Positions 11,866-25,340 of a DNA stretch of 64,000 nucleotides are shown one piece after another (position 1 is the first letter of the stretch; every line of letters starts with the position of its first letter). The notes under the pieces were generated by a model. That model searched no databases, was not told the origin of the DNA, and saw nothing but the letters and a program-made list of their open reading frames with translations. The position numbers and the translations under genes were made by a program. The stretch is from Aquilaria yunnanensis. Lineage: Eukaryota > Streptophyta > Magnoliopsida > Malvales > Thymelaeaceae. The DNA lies in NCBI GenBank assembly GCA_039654915.1, contig CM077595.1:88329501-88393500 (forward strand), read 5' to 3'.

Positions 11866-14800
11866 ACTAGATACTTTATCTTTGCTCTTAAAAGTGGCAC
11901 ATTCTCCCCCAACTTGGCAAATTGTACATTGCTCTATTGATTCAATAAGTCATAAAAAATACTAATAGTTTTAATCTTTTATTTACATAAAAAAAAGTTT
12001 CAGAAGAGAATTAAATTATTAAAATTATTTTTTGAAAGTAAAAAAAAAACTAAAATTTTCATAATCTATTAATTTTACTCGGTTAATGAGGCAAAGTATA
12101 CTATTTGCTAACTTGAGAGGACAAAGTGTCTACTTTTTTAATTTAAGGGATATAGTGTCCAGTATATCAAACACTCAGACTTGTCTTTAGGCCTATTAGT
12201 TAAATTGACAATCATTTATATTTTAAATAATTTTTTAACCTATTTTAAGGCATTTATGTGGGAGATTTTGAAATATTTTTCATCATAAATTTTATTAGAA
12301 AGATCATGATTATAGCTCAATTCTTGCGATTTTGTATCTAGCATCGTGGTGGTGGAATTAGGGTGATGGATGAATGGAATTACTTCTTCCATTATGAATT
12401 AGTACTTGTATTACTTGAGCTGTTTCATGACACACTTGCCCCTATAAAATTCCTTAGCCCAACCCAAGCATTTGGCCTTGCCCAATCAAATAAAGCTAGT
12501 TATTGATCGGTTGAAGTTGAATTGCGTTATTTAAGAATGATCTTTGAAGCTAAATTCACACCTAGGGCCCCCGATAACCATGTTAGTTGGGGAGACAAGA
12601 CATCAACCCCATGGGTTCCATTCCTTTTCCTACTTCCCCAACACAACAAAAAATGCAATTGTTGATGATTTGATTACCTTTTGGATTATAAACAAGTAGA
12701 CACTTCCTTTTTATATAACATAAAAAACTAAAGCGTAATAGACAATAGAAGTCTATCACACAAGGTTATCAAAGTTGGGATTCTAACTAGAGTTGTTTTG
12801 GTTTTTGTACAGTTGTAAAGTCATAAAAAATCATAGAGTTGTAAGATTCTACCAAAAAGATTTAAAAAAATGTAATTATTTGTTTTTTGGTATATAATGC
12901 ATCAGTTCAAAAAATTTTAATTTTTTGTTTATGTAGAATGGGTGACAAAATTAAATATTTTGGAACAATACATGTTGAAATAAAAAAAAGAACTCATCCA
13001 AAAAAATATAACAATCTAAATAGGAAAGTTCATATGTCACAACATTTTTACTTATTAATAATATAATATCATAAAAAAAGTATCACGTAACGTATAACAT
13101 TAGAATTAGGATATAATGTGTTGTTAGCTATCTAACCTAACTTAGATGTTTTGGGTTAATACATGTAAGGATTTTAAGTGTGGAGATTAAACTAAAGTTA
13201 AAATATAAGGTGAAAGGCTTCTTTGGCATTTTTCCATTTTTTTGTTACAATTTAGAAGAAAATGAAGATTTCTCTGCTACAAAAACAGAGGTGAGATCCC
13301 AACCATGGCCGACTACTGCCTGGACCAGGCTGGTGAAAAAGCCATAGAAGATGTCGATGGGCAAAGTTTAGATGAGAGAGGAACCAAGAGAGAGAAAAAG
13401 AGACAGAGAGAAACATAGATATGTTGATGATGGTTATGGGAAGAAGGTGCTAACAAAGTCAATTAAGAGGGGATAAGGGAGCTATGGGTGGCTTAATGAC
13501 ATGTCTCCAAGCTTAGTTGGCGAAAAGTAGTGTAGTTGTTGATGAAGGAGGCTGGAGATGGTGATGTTGGTGGAGGAATAAGATTTGGGGCAAGGGAGAG
13601 GAAGAAAACGAGAGTTTCTCTGCAGTGACTCTTTCATCCTACATGGTATAAGTAAAATAAGAAATCAGGAACTTGGCCTATATAAACAAAGCTGCAGCAC
13701 CTTTGAAATCAGAAATTGTATGCTCTTTATAAGCATGGGCTTAGGTGGTATGATGTAACATTAGCCCAAGCTAGAGTAGTAAAATTTTATTTAGTCTTAA
13801 CCCAATAAGGTGAAGTTGTAGAATCTTCTAGTTCCTATGTTTCCACTAGTAAAGTCGCGTTTCTGCACGACTTTATTGCCAAAAACATTTTTATGACTTA
13901 AATCGTATTTTTAATAACCATGTTGTCACACATTTATTACCATCCATGATGGTAGGCCCCACCAATAGCCTATATATGTGACAACTGTATATTTTTTATC
14001 ATTATGCACTAGCCTTCAAAATGAAATAAGAGCTAGTTTTTAAGATAAATCAAGTGAGAGTTGCAAGATTAAATAGTAAAAATAATAAATTTTTTCACCT
14101 AGAATAACATTGTAAGAGAGGGTAACAAGAGAAATCCTTAATATCTTTACCATAAATCCTACTCACAATTTAGCTGTAGAAAGGAGAAATTTCTTGTACA
14201 AGTTAGAATTTAAATCATAGCTGACTATAAGAAATAGTTGGTACCATGTCAATTGACTAATAAGCCATTAATAAAAGTAACAACTAAAGCATAGTAAGAT
14301 TTGTCATAATTTCTTTTAATTATAATGGAATTTTTCTTATAAGTGAGACTTGGGCTAATAAGTAAAGACATTTAATTATTACTAATAAGTTTGTTGGTTT
14401 AATGACGTAATACATACATTTTTTTTTTCAGGGTTTTAGTTTGTGTTTGTACAAGAGGTTTCTAATTCTTGTCACTCAGAAATAGACTTAACTAAGCCAG
14501 GGATGCTAAATTATATATTGGGAGTTCATGATAGTTTATATTAATTGTTCTGTATAAAAACTCAGATATATCATAGTTTTGAGTGGTCATGGTACCTTTT
14601 TTATTAACCTTTAAATAAATAGTATAGTCTTGTTGTCGAGTTTTATGAATGGAAAAGTTTGTTGTAGGATAATTTACCCCTCAAGGGAATTTGGCCTAAC
14701 TCAATCCTAAATTAATTAGGCTTAATATTGTTATTAAAATATTTTTAACAAATAAACCTAGAAAATTAATTATCATGAAGGTCCAAAATTCAAATTATTA

Positions 14801-14870
14801 CTCGCACTAACTTCTGTGTTATGTACCAAAATAGTGTAGTTAATTATTTTTAATCCTCCATCCATTCATC
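11866..14870. other. Gene-free intergenic DNA upstream of gene copy 1
   Basis: AT-rich sequence without a supported gene. 13,260-13,640 is relatively purine- and G-rich, with no open frame longer than short fragments. The part just before 14,870 presumably includes the promoter of gene copy 1, but no particular element can be singled out. Confidence 0.5.
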
Positions 14871-15523
14871 TCTGTCGTCATCTCTCTTCTCAGATTCTGA
14901 AATCCCCTTCTTTCCAAAAACTTTTGCATTTTAAAAATCTATCAAAAGGAACCCTGAAAATTGAAATGCTCAAAGCTCCCTCGACCTCAAACGCCACCTA
15001 GTTCTGGAGCATCGCATTTGCCTCTCGTCTCCACAGTTTTCTTATTCCCTTTCCCTGATACCCCTCTCTCCCCTTCCCCCCTGTCAATTCCAACATTTTT
15101 GTCTTCTTCTTTGGACCTCGAAGTTTTGCCCTTGAATGTTTCCGCCTTTGTTCTTTCTCTATATCCTAATTAGGGTTTTGATTCCTCGCCGCCCATTGTA
15201 GCGCTGCCTTTTCTGTTCTTGTTGCTTCCCTCTAGGGTTTTTTAGGTTCATTTCTGGGGTTATTGAACAAGTGGAAAGTGATTTGTAAATTGTAATTGGT
15301 CGGTATTTTCGAGAGCCTGTTTTTTGGAAAGATTCCGAGGACTCCTCATTTGGTGCGGTGCTGTGACCGGTCCGTTCTTCGAGGAAACTTTGAACCCACC
15401 AAAAACACGTTTCCGGTTCAGAAGAACAGAGTGAAGGAAGTGCTGTAATTGGTCTGGGTGCTGCTGATCGTGCGGTGTTTAGTTGCGCTTGTCAATCACG
15501 GGCCGTGTCGGTGTTTGGATTGC
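14870..15523 (+). promoter_or_regulatory. 5' flank and 5' UTR of nucleotidyltransferase copy 1
   Basis: This stretch is alignable by eye with 30,740-31,364 in front of copy 2 (shared blocks include CCCTGAAAATTGAAATGCTC, 14,952-14,971, and GCATCTCGTCTCC-like segments). Conservation of a non-coding leader in both copies suggests untranslated exon and core promoter. The frame open upstream of the ATG at 15,524 begins only at a TTG codon and differs between the copies, so it is not taken as coding. Confidence 0.6.
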
Positions 15524-18500
15524 ATGGGCGAGTATGAGGGGTGGGCGCAGCCGGCGAGCGGGCTATTGCCTAACGGCTTGTTGCCAAATGAAGCGGCCTC
15601 GGTAATCCGAGCTCTTGACACAGAGCGGTGGATGAAGGCTGAGGAGAGGACGGCGGAGCTCATTGCCTGCATTCAGCCCAACACTCCCTCCGAAGAGCTT
15701 CGAAATGCCGTTGCTGATTATGTTCAACGCCTTATTATGAAGTGCTTCCCGTGTCAGGTGCTTTTTTCTGTTTTTGATGTTGTTAATTGTTTGGGTTGTT
15801 TCTGGTTCTCTTATTAGCAAACATGCGGGGTCGTTTCTAAATGGAAAACAATGAGGTACTTCATCCCCGGTGCATTAAGTGAGTTGATGCTGCTGTTTCT
15901 TTTGAGTTGAATGCTTATTGGTATTCGAATAGAATGGAATTTGGATCACCATATGAGCAGATGAAGACAGCCTTTAATTGTTCACTGCTATATTCTGTGA
16001 ACATTTCTTTTGGGGCACATTTCACCTTCCAACATATTCTTCAATGCGCATATTAACCCAACATACATATGTCAACAGGTTTTCACTTTTGGTTCTGTAC
16101 CACTGAAGACTTATTTACCTGATGGGGATATTGACCTGACAGCCTTCAGTAACAACCAAAGTCTTAAGGATACTTGGGCTCACCAAGTTCGTGATATGTT
16201 GGAAAGTGAAGAAAAGAATGAGAATGCGGAGTTCCGGGTAAAAGAGGTTCAGTATATACAGGCAGAGGTAAGTCTGTTTGCCATGATCATTTAGCTCCTA
16301 ATTTTAGTTCAACTGCGTATACTTGTCCACTTTGGTTCCTCATCCATATAATTGTGTTGATTTTCACTTTGATTCTGCACCCAGCCCCGTCTGCATTCAC
16401 TTGTAGTCAGCCAACACCATAGATGCATATATGTATGTATGTATATTAATCTTCCTTTTAGGCATTATTCACATGATCCAGTTTCTGATGAGTAACTGTT
16501 TCTTTAACAATCAAGCCGGTGAATGATAAATCAATGTCTGAAGTTTGAAAGGGGATGATGAAAATTAATCAGACTATTGAGAGAATATATGCTAGAATAT
16601 ATATTTATGTTATATTTGCTTTTTTGGGATCAGCGTTTAGCAATTAGTCTTCTAGCATGGTGGTGGCTTTACTGCTTCCTTATAAGAAGTAAGAAGTCTT
16701 TGCTTTTTTCAATTTGCTGTTCTCAAAGAGAGAATTGCATACCTGCTCATGCCCACATACATGTATTCAACCATTATCTCATAATAGAGCAAATGAAAAG
16801 AGAGGAAAAGGTTCCTTTTGCTTGATCAACTACTATCAGATGCTAGCCCTTTTTCTTATATGTACCCATGCATACATATATACATACATGTGTGTGTGTG
16901 TGTGTATTCTTAATCTTATCTCTTAACATGATGCAAACTTATGTTGAACTCTTTCATGTTAGGTCTGAACAGTTGGAGTTAGAAAAGGGGGGGGGGGATT
17001 TCTGATTGTTTTGTTAAACTTTTAATTCTATAAGTCCTAAGAGTGATAGAATTCCATTATCAGTCACTTCTGATTGTGTTGTGATGTTCTAAGGATTTCT
17101 TTCCATTATTCTTTTGGTCCAGCTATTTCTCAGAAGTTCAGGTGGATGCTTTCTTCCCCTTTTTCTATTCCTTTTTTTTTTCTTGGGGGGAGTTAGGGTG
17201 GCTAGGCTAATAGCATTTGTAAACCATGAACGACACCGTGAATAATTCAACAGGAAAAACATAAGAAAGCTTTTGAAAGGAGTTGAAAGCCCCCTGACCA
17301 ATAAAAAGGAGGTGGCTGGAGTTCTCTAGATTTTGGATCTTTGTATATAGTAAAACAGAAGCTTTTGAGCCTTTCTGGCTGAATTTTGTATATAGTCTTT
17401 GTATGACATGGGGACAACGCTTTCACACTTTTTTGATACATTATATTTTGATGTTGAAAAATGTTTATCTCAGTATCATTTGGTTTAGCCATGAATACTT
17501 GTTATTCTTTTTCTATTCTTGTTGTCTTATTTAGGGACTCCCTGTGTTTTTATTTTCCAGGTCAAGATAATCAAGTGTCTTGTCGAAAATATTGTGGTAG
17601 ACATATCATTTAATCAGCTTGGTGGATTATGTACTCTTTGTTTCCTAGAAGAGGTGAGTGTGAAATTTGCTAAGACTAGAATCCTATGGGCGTTAGTGAT
17701 ATATGATTAACTGAGTGCTTGTTCATGTAGGTTGATCATTTGATAGATCAAAATCATTTATTTAAGAGAAGCATCATATTGATAAAAGCTTGGTGCTACT
17801 ATGAGAGCCGTATTCTGGGTGCTCATCATGGGCTTATCTCCACTTATGCCCTGGAAACCTTGGTTCTTTACATATTCCATGTTTTTAATAATTCTTTCTC
17901 CGGACCACTTGAGGTAACTGTTTTTATTTGAATTTATTTTATCCTTTATCCACCTTTGATCTGATTGAGGTTTGTTGCTTCCCTTGATTGACTAGGTCCT
18001 TTATCGTTTTCTAGAGTTCTTCAGTAAATTTGACTGGGAGAATTTTTGTGTTAGCCTCTGGGGTCCTGTACCAATCAGTTCACTGCCAGATGTAACAGGT
18101 ATTTGTAAATGTGTAGTTGGTTTAACATGTTCTCTTGACTTTGAACGAGGCCAACTGCTTAACTTTTTTAACTTATGATTACGAATGGAACATCTTGCAG
18201 CGGAACCACCAAGAAAAGATGGTGGCGAGTTACTATTGAGCAAGTTGTTCCTTGATGCTTGTAGCTCAGTGTATGCTGTTTTTCCTGCTGGGCAAGAAAA
18301 TCAGGGACAACCATTTGCTTCTAAGCATTTTAATGTGATTGATCCGTTGCGTATAAACAACAATCTTGGACGTAGTGTTAGTAAAGGTACTTATATTTGG
18401 AACCTTGTGGCAATTACTTTTATGATTCTGTCATGAGAATTTTCTCCTTTCAGTAGTTCTTTTCTCATTAGGTTCTGATAAGATATGTTCTTCTAGTGTA

Positions 18501-21500
18501 GCGGTGGAAAGTGCTACTCATCAGCTTCTCCTATCTTCTAACATAGATACTGCACAAAGATAATTATCAACATTCAATGTCTCTCTCAGTGTGTCTTGTT
18601 GTGTGCAAACTTTCTCATTTTACTTCTTTTTGTAGGATTCATGCTGCCAACCCCAACTAGTTGGGATTAAGGCTCAGTCGTTTTTATTTTTTATTTGATT
18701 CATGTGAAAAAGCATGTTAGAATTCTTTTAGCAAGGTCATATTATTGCATCAGTGTTATACTTTGATATACCTATTCCTACAAGTTTAATTGACTTCTCT
18801 TGTTGGGATATGCCAACATTATCTTATTGTTGATGATTGTTATATGGTTGTTTAATATCCTTTCTTCAGGCAATTTCTTTCGAATACGAAGTGCATTTGC
18901 ATTTGGGGCTAAAAGGTTGGCGAGAGTACTTGATTGCCCTATAGAGGACTTATGGTATGAAGTGAATCAGTTCTTCATGAATACATGGGAAAGACATGGT
19001 AGTGGCCATCGTCCTGATGTTCCCAAAAATGATTTGTGTACCCTGGAATTGTCAAATCAAGACCACATACACGACTCTGACAGTTCTAGGATTACTTTGA
19101 ACAGGAGAAGTAAGATTTCTTCTCACCGTGGCATGTTAGTCGATGACCTGCAAGTACATAATTTTCCATCTGTGCAAGGCAATTGTCCCATGGAAAGAAC
19201 TAGGACGGCTGATGTCTCTTCAGTTTCTCGTACTCAAAGCCAAAAGCTATATGGAAACTCCAGCATCCCGCAGATCTATGATCAAACAAGACCAGATGCA
19301 AACTCCAGTCAGAAGCCATATAATGACAAAAGCAGTTCTCAATCAGAGAATTTAATGAATGATATTCATGGAAGATATCTTTTTGTCAGGACTCGTTCTA
19401 GCCCTGAGCTCACTGATAACTATGCTGAAGTTTCTGGGAGGCTCAATACTGGTAAACCACAGGTCACTTCTACTAACATAGATATGAGCATGAGAAAGAA
19501 CACTGAATCTGATAGGACTCCGAGCAATAGTAATAGGTCTTCAACTGGTGATTCTTCCCCGGCTAGGCAGGCTTCACCACATCATCAAATTGTTGATGCA
19601 TCTGCCAACACAGTCGTTCAATTAAATAGTTGCCACAGTGATCTAGGATTAGTTGGTGGGCGTGCAGAGTTCACATCTTTTGCTGGGGCACAGGGAATGC
19701 ATCAGGAAGAGCAGGATCTTGTCAACATGATGGCATCTTCTGCAGCTCATTATTTTAACGGGCAAGTGCATGTTCCACTGAATATAGCGTCAGGTCAACT
19801 GCCTCTTCCTATTAGTTCTTCTGTTCTGGCATCAATGGGATATGCCTCAAGAAATTTTGGTGGATTTTTTCCTGCAAACATCCCTTTGGTTGAATCTCCT
19901 TGGACCACAACTATGCATTTTTCTCAGCCCATGGTTTCCCCACAGTTGGCTCAATGCTTTCCTGGTATCGGGATGGCCCGAAATGCAGAAGATTCACCTG
20001 AGCCTGGTCTTGAAAACTTTCGTCCAACAGGTATAAACCCTGGGGAAAGGGAGCATGACTTCTTTCATGAGCAGGATGAGAGCTCTACTACTAGTTTAGA
20101 CCTTGATAATGGAAGTTTTGAAGCCGTTAAGTCAGATAATAAGCATCATTCAGCTTCATCTGGTATTCCTGTGTCTAGGGGAATTAGCTCTGGCACCTCT
20201 ACAAGAGCTGAACAAAAGTTCACTAAAGGAACTCGTGGATCAATGAGGAAAAACCATCAAGACAGTTTTCAGTATCAGGATAACAGAAATAATAATCTTT
20301 ATGTTGATGAAAGAACAAGAAATTCTAGACCCACACTTGCTTCAAGTAATACCTCCATGAGAAGTAAAACCTCATCAGAAAGTTCTTGGGAAAGTCCATC
20401 AACAAAAGAATCAAAGCCCTCAAGGGATAAACGAGGTAGGAGAAATACTTCTGGTGTACAGGCTACAGCACATACTAAAGGTAAGAGCGTATCTGAACAC
20501 TCTTCTCAGACTGATGATGATAGCAGAGAGTTGAATTTGCAATCAACCTTGGGGACTGAAATGGCAGAAAATTCAGGATGTCAATTGCTAAGCTCATTGC
20601 ATGTATCAAGACTTGAAACCCCTGAATTTGAGCAGGGTCAAACAAATGGCAGTGGTACTGATTCACTTGTACCTGTCACTCCAGTCATATTGGGATCTGG
20701 TTCACAGCAAAAAGCTGTGGATGGCTCTGGTTTTGTTCCTTTTGCATTTTATCCTACAGGACCACCTGTTCCCTTTGTTACAATGCTTCCATTGTACAAT
20801 TTTCCAACTGAAACAAGACTTGATGATCTGTCTGGCCATTTTGATGGGCATGATGGCCTGGAGCACAATGGTTCTGGTCCAAATTTTGATATATCTGAGG
20901 GACTTGAGCAGTCTGATGTGTTTAGTACTTCTACATCAACAGGGTTAGCTTCTGTTGAGCAATCTAAGCAAAAGGCTGACATTCTTAACGGTGACTTTGC
21001 TAGCCACTGGAAAAATTTGCAGTACGGTAGATATTGTCAAAATAATTCTCGGTATCCTGCATCGTCATTGTTTCCTTCACCTGTTATGGTCCCACCTGTC
21101 TATCAGCAAGGCCATCTTCCATGGGATGGTCCGGGGAGACCTGTTTCAGCTAACTCAAATGTCTTAACTCAGCTTATGAGTTCTGGACCTCATCTTGTAC
21201 CTGTTGCTCCTCTACAATCTGTTTCTAGTAGGCCAACTGCCAGTCCTTTCCAAAGATATGTTGATGAAGTGCCAAGATATCGTGTGGGGACTGGGACTTA
21301 TCTGCCAAATCCTGTAAGTTAACTTTCCATTTTTAGTTAATTTAGTATCTTAGTTACTTTATGAGTTCAATTTAACATTCCTCATCTCTTAAACCAGGAA
21401 GAGATTAAGAAATGAAAATGAGAAGCATCTGATTCAAGTTTTCCCACTTAAATTATCATGTATTCCCACTGTCTCACTTGAGTTTCTTTGTAGAACATAT

Positions 21501-22320
21501 TTCCACTAGTCACTCTACTAACATGTTGTCAAGTAGATAGCTTTCTGTTGTAGAGTTTCACATTTCTATTTCTCAGTGCTTATCTCTTTGTAGGTTTCAC
21601 ATTTGTTCTATAGTTATTCTCTGTTGGATACTGCTTAATCTTCAATCAGCATTTCTGGTTGAAGTATAGCCCTGGCCATTAATTTGTCACTACTCATGTA
21701 GCGGTTTCATTTTGCTCCAGAAAGTTTCTGTCAGGGAACGTCACCCTGCAAGTACGAGGAGGGCAAATTATAGTCAAGATAGAAGCGATCATCATGGTGA
21801 TAGAGAAGGAAGTTGGAATATCAATTCAAAGTCACGTGGCACCCCACGCAACCATAATCGTATCCATGCTGAGAAACCAAGCCCCAGGTCTGACCGGTTC
21901 ATGGGCAGTGAGCGCCGAGCTGACAGGCCATGGAGCTCTCATAGGCATGACTCTTTTTCTTCAAACCAGTCTCAGAACAGTCCAGTCAGAGCAGATCCTG
22001 GACAAAGTGGCCCTTCTAGCATACCTTATGGTGTGTATCCACTTCCTGCCACAAACCCGAGCGGCATGTCATCAAATGGACCAGCTATTCCATCAGTTGT
22101 TATGCTGTATCCTTACGATAGTAGTGCTGTCTACCGTTCCCCTGCAGAACAACTTGAGTTTGGGTCTCTTGGTCCTGTTGGTTTCTCTGGTGTTAATGAA
22201 GTTTCACAAATGAGTGAAGGATCCCAGTTAGGTGGCGTATTTGATGAGCAAAGGTTTCATGGGGTGTCTGCCCAGCAGGCTTCGCTAGATCAACCTTCTT
22301 CACCTAAGCTTCGGAGGTAA
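15524..22320 (+). CDS. Nucleotidyltransferase / PAP-OAS1 substrate-binding-domain protein, copy 1
   Basis: Eight exons: 15524-15757, 16079-16267, 17561-17653, 17731-17913, 17996-18098, 18201-18386, 18870-21313, 21721-22320, all with GT..AG introns. They join to 1,343 residues. The start MGEYEGWAQP matches the conserved start of copy 2 and of the Arabidopsis At3g61690-type family. Residues 79-160 form the polymerase-beta-like nucleotidyltransferase fold: GS at 83-84, DGDID with Asp95 and Asp97, and the third carboxylate Asp155 in VVDISFNQ. Residues about 165-330 form the PAP/OAS1 substrate-binding helical domain (FKRSIILIKAWCYYESR). After about residue 380 the protein is long, Ser/Asn-rich and probably disordered, encoded mainly by the 2.4 kb exon 7. 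It has conserved islands near residues 957-975 (FYPTGPPVPF) and 1,040. The family is related to non-canonical poly(A)/terminal nucleotidyl transferases. RNA is the likely substrate, but this is inferred. Confidence 0.96.
16268..17560 (+). other. Large intron 2 of copy 1
   Basis: A 1.3 kb intron, matching the 1.23 kb intron 2 of copy 2. It holds a TG microsatellite (about 16,889-16,906) and a G-run (about 16,987-16,997). Short frames inside it are not coding. Confidence 0.85.
18635..18690 (+). mobile_element. Au-type SINE 3' end fragment in intron 6 of copy 1
   Basis: CCAACCCCAACTAGTTGGGA followed by TTAAGGCT and a T-rich tail matches the well-known conserved 3' region of plant Au SINEs. The tRNA-like 5' half is not visible, so this is a fragment. 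The corresponding intron of copy 2 (34,183-34,774) has no such block, so the insertion probably came after the gene duplication, or was lost from copy 2. Confidence 0.75.
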
Positions 22321-24198
22321 TATTCAATTGGGCTCTTTCGGGTGGTATCTGATTTGCAACATTTGTCAGTTTTCTCCTGAAGAAACCGTTCTTGAACACA
22401 ATAGCCAGGGTGCCAGTTGTCAATGGTGTTGGTGGATGGTAAACTTAATGAGCGATGATAGAGGGGCTGTATAAGACTTGATGATTAGTTCTAACCCAGT
22501 GCGGCCTCAACACAACATAAGCCTTCTGCAATCACTCTCTTTCAGCAGGTGTTTCTTCTCTTAGATTGTGGTGGGTCATCGCTCATTCCTTCCAAACAAA
22601 CCTGATGATTTTGGTACAATGAGCATGAATCTCCATTGGCTGCCAAATCTTTTATCGTTATTGCTCTTATCCATTGCAAGCTACCTGATCTTGTTGATTG
22701 GATTCCTTTCTGATGGATCTAATGTCTCATCTGGACAGGGGGCCTTTGATCTTCATTGCCGTATCAGATGGTTTTGTTGAAAATCAATTCAAAGATGAGA
22801 ATTGCTCTCATCTTGCTTTTTACAGATGAGAGAGTGATGGTTGTCATTGAGCTGATGGTAGATTTCAGTCTTGGAGAGAAGTCAGCTTCTCAACTGAGTT
22901 TTGATTATCCTGGGAAATTGTCGCCCACACATACGGTGTGTGATTGTATGTACATTATGAGTCAGTCGATACTTCTCATTAGGCGCTCATGGTGCAAGGA
23001 TGTAAACAGAGTAGTGCCGAAGTTGGATGTTGGGACAAGGGGTTCAATTCTAAAACCAAGGCTCAACACCTTGTCACTGAAAACAGGAACTTAGGTGTAC
23101 AAGTTAGCTCCAATGTATCAGCAACGGTATTTAGGATTTCATACACAGGTGGTTTTAGATTTTGGTTACAAGAGCAGTCAACTAGCTTACTTTCGTGAAT
23201 TTACCGACTCAACAAGTTAGCAATGTAACAGTAACATGGAAAAAATTGAAGTAGCGCGGGAATGGGCCCTGTTCCCCCGGCACACACAGACATGGGGATG
23301 TCAGAGTGATCCTTCATTCTGTCTTCTGTTTGAAATATTTCATGGGTAAACTTTAATCGTTTTTTCTGCTTATGATTAACGGGTTGGATTCAACGGACGC
23401 AGGCTCTGTAACATGTTTGCCCTCCCGCAGTTTTAATGTTAGATTACGGATCACAAAACATGAGTAGAACTGGTCAAGTAAAATGAGAAGTGCCTCACCC
23501 AATTTCAATATCTGAAGTCTCAGTTTCCTTATGCAAGATCTGAGCTCACTCTATTTTGATTTGGGTAGATATAACAAATTTTTCGTTGAAAGATACCAAA
23601 AGGAGGAGATTTCTCACCGTTGTTTTCATGGGCCTAAATTTGCAACAAGCATTATAATGTTAGTGCAATTTGTTATTGTACCGTCAAAATGGTGCCAGCT
23701 TTGGCCACCCACCATGAAAATTTTGATTGCGGCTCTTTCTTGCCCCCACCTGAAACTAGCACTTGCCTGCCATCCCTTTTACTTCCCCAGCTCTCAATTA
23801 GACTGCTGTTGCTCAAATTCATTGTGGTATGTCATACTTCTTCCTTTACATTTTGCTTTTTATGGACATGTTTTCTTGTTTCCAAAGTTACCGCTGCTCG
23901 AAATTGAAAATACGCATTTTAGATTTTCACTCTCAATCAGGAAGTACAAGAAGGGAACAAAATGAGATGCACAGGCCTGCAAGTAACACTTTGACCCCAA
24001 TTCCCTGTCGAGAGGATGTGGCTAGAACAATACTACTCGCTTGGACAATGGTATTAGTGATTGTTAGAGTTGATGCAAAATTCATGGGCGGAAAAAATCA
24101 TACATCTAAATCTTTAACATAAAAGTTATTTATGGTTAGCTTTTAATGCTAATTGTTAATATTTTTTCCCCCAAATAAAGCCTATTGACATTTTGAAA
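22321..24198 (+). other. 3' UTR and downstream flank of copy 1
   Basis: Blocks up to about 23,250 align with the flank of copy 2 (for example GGATTTCATACACAGGTGGT at 23,132-23,151, also present near 39,074), so 3' UTR plus flanking DNA was duplicated with the gene. Frames at 22,756-24,122 have no recognisable domain and are not conserved as frames between the copies. No clear polyadenylation site was chosen. Confidence 0.65.
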
Positions 24199-24660
24199 AA
24201 GGGTAAATTACAAAAGCCCCCCTGTGGTTTGATATAACCTACATTTTGCCCCTTTTATTTTCAAGAACCTATAATTCACACCCTACTTTATTTGTACTAT
24301 CTGACAACAACTTTTGAAACTCTAAATTAAACTGTCTGATAACTATGTTCCGGTAATTTTAATAATTTTAATATTTTTTTCATAGCTAACTTATGTTTAA
24401 AAAATATTGATATGTATTTACAGGGAAAAAAATGCATTTATAGAATGGAAAAATTGATAATTTAAAAATGTCTATTAACTATAAAAAAAAAATTGAAGAG
24501 ACCAACATTACAAGAAGATGATTAGCGTATAATTTAAATTACAGTTTCAGAAATTGTTATTAGACAGTATAAAAGAACTAGGGGTAAAGTGTAGGTTTTT
24601 AAAAATAAATGGGACAAATTGTAAATTAGGGTAAATCTCAAGAGGTAATTGTAACTTTCT
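24199..24660. mobile_element. Mutator-like MITE behind gene copy 1
   Basis: About 110-bp imperfect terminal inverted repeats (left GGGTAAATTACAAAAGCCCC, 24,200-24,219, with GTGGTTTGATATAACCTACA just inside; right arm about 24,540-24,655) surround an AT-rich core. A diverged copy of the same element lies at 39,790-40,250, at the corresponding place behind gene copy 2. No transposase is present. Confidence 0.75.
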
Positions 24661-25200
24661 CTCTAGAAATTTTTTTACCCTATTTCTTTTACACTTTGCA
24701 GCCGGTGGCAGGAAAAATGTCTTAGTTATGTCAGTTAAGTGGCCATAGGATGAAGGTGGATGTTCAAAGTTCGACTTCAGCCTTCACAATTTCCCCATAT
24801 AATATCAATTAATGTTGATTCGGGTGTCCTTCATCTCCTAAAAAGACAAATAACTCATTCTCATAGATTATAGAATATCTCCCACTGAAATGCTTCTATA
24901 TTAAAAAAAAAAAAAACGTATTGTCTTAGAAGAAGCTGATATAATTGTTAAATAACTACAAAGCAATTGCTAGTTAGTTGAAATTAGTAGTATATAGTTA
25001 CTATCTGCTTCAATCAAAGTGTTTTTATTTTTAATTGTACTTTTATTGAAGGTAAATTAGTATGTTCAAGGTGTTGACTAGCATTTGACTAAAGATGCTA
25101 AAAGAGGAGTTAGAGTAGGTTTTGAAACTTCATGGTAGTAATTGTAATTTTCACCAGACTTAGGTGCTAACCGTCATTACTCAAAACAAAACAAAACGAG
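24661..25200. other. Intergenic DNA, nothing recognised
   Basis: AT-rich, with an A-run at about 24,903-24,916 and no supported gene. Confidence 0.5.
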
Positions 25201-25204
25201 AAGA

Positions 25205-25340
25205 AGTCAGGGTAAACTGCTCAGGTTGTCCTTAAACTATGCATTCTGTTGTTTTTCGGTCCTTAAACTTAAAAAAATTACAGCTTAGCCTTCCTAAACT
25301 TTGGAAAAATGTTTGCAATTCTAAGACATCATAGCAACTC
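25205..25340. repeat. Orphan TIR-like arm
   Basis: The composition and phrasing (GGGTAAACTGCTCAGGTTGT, then GGTCCTTAAACTT) resemble one arm of the long-TIR elements elsewhere in this window. I did not find the matching opposite arm nearby, so this may be a decayed element. Confidence 0.35.

Noticed and set aside
15449..15523. In-frame extension of exon 1 of copy 1 upstream of the ATG
   Set aside because: It opens only at a TTG codon and is not conserved in copy 2. The MGE start is common to both copies and to the known family.
20601..20982. Frames overlapping exon 7 of copy 1 on both strands
   Set aside because: They are shadows of the real coding frame. The equivalents in copy 2 (36,651-37,081) are present only because the DNA is conserved.
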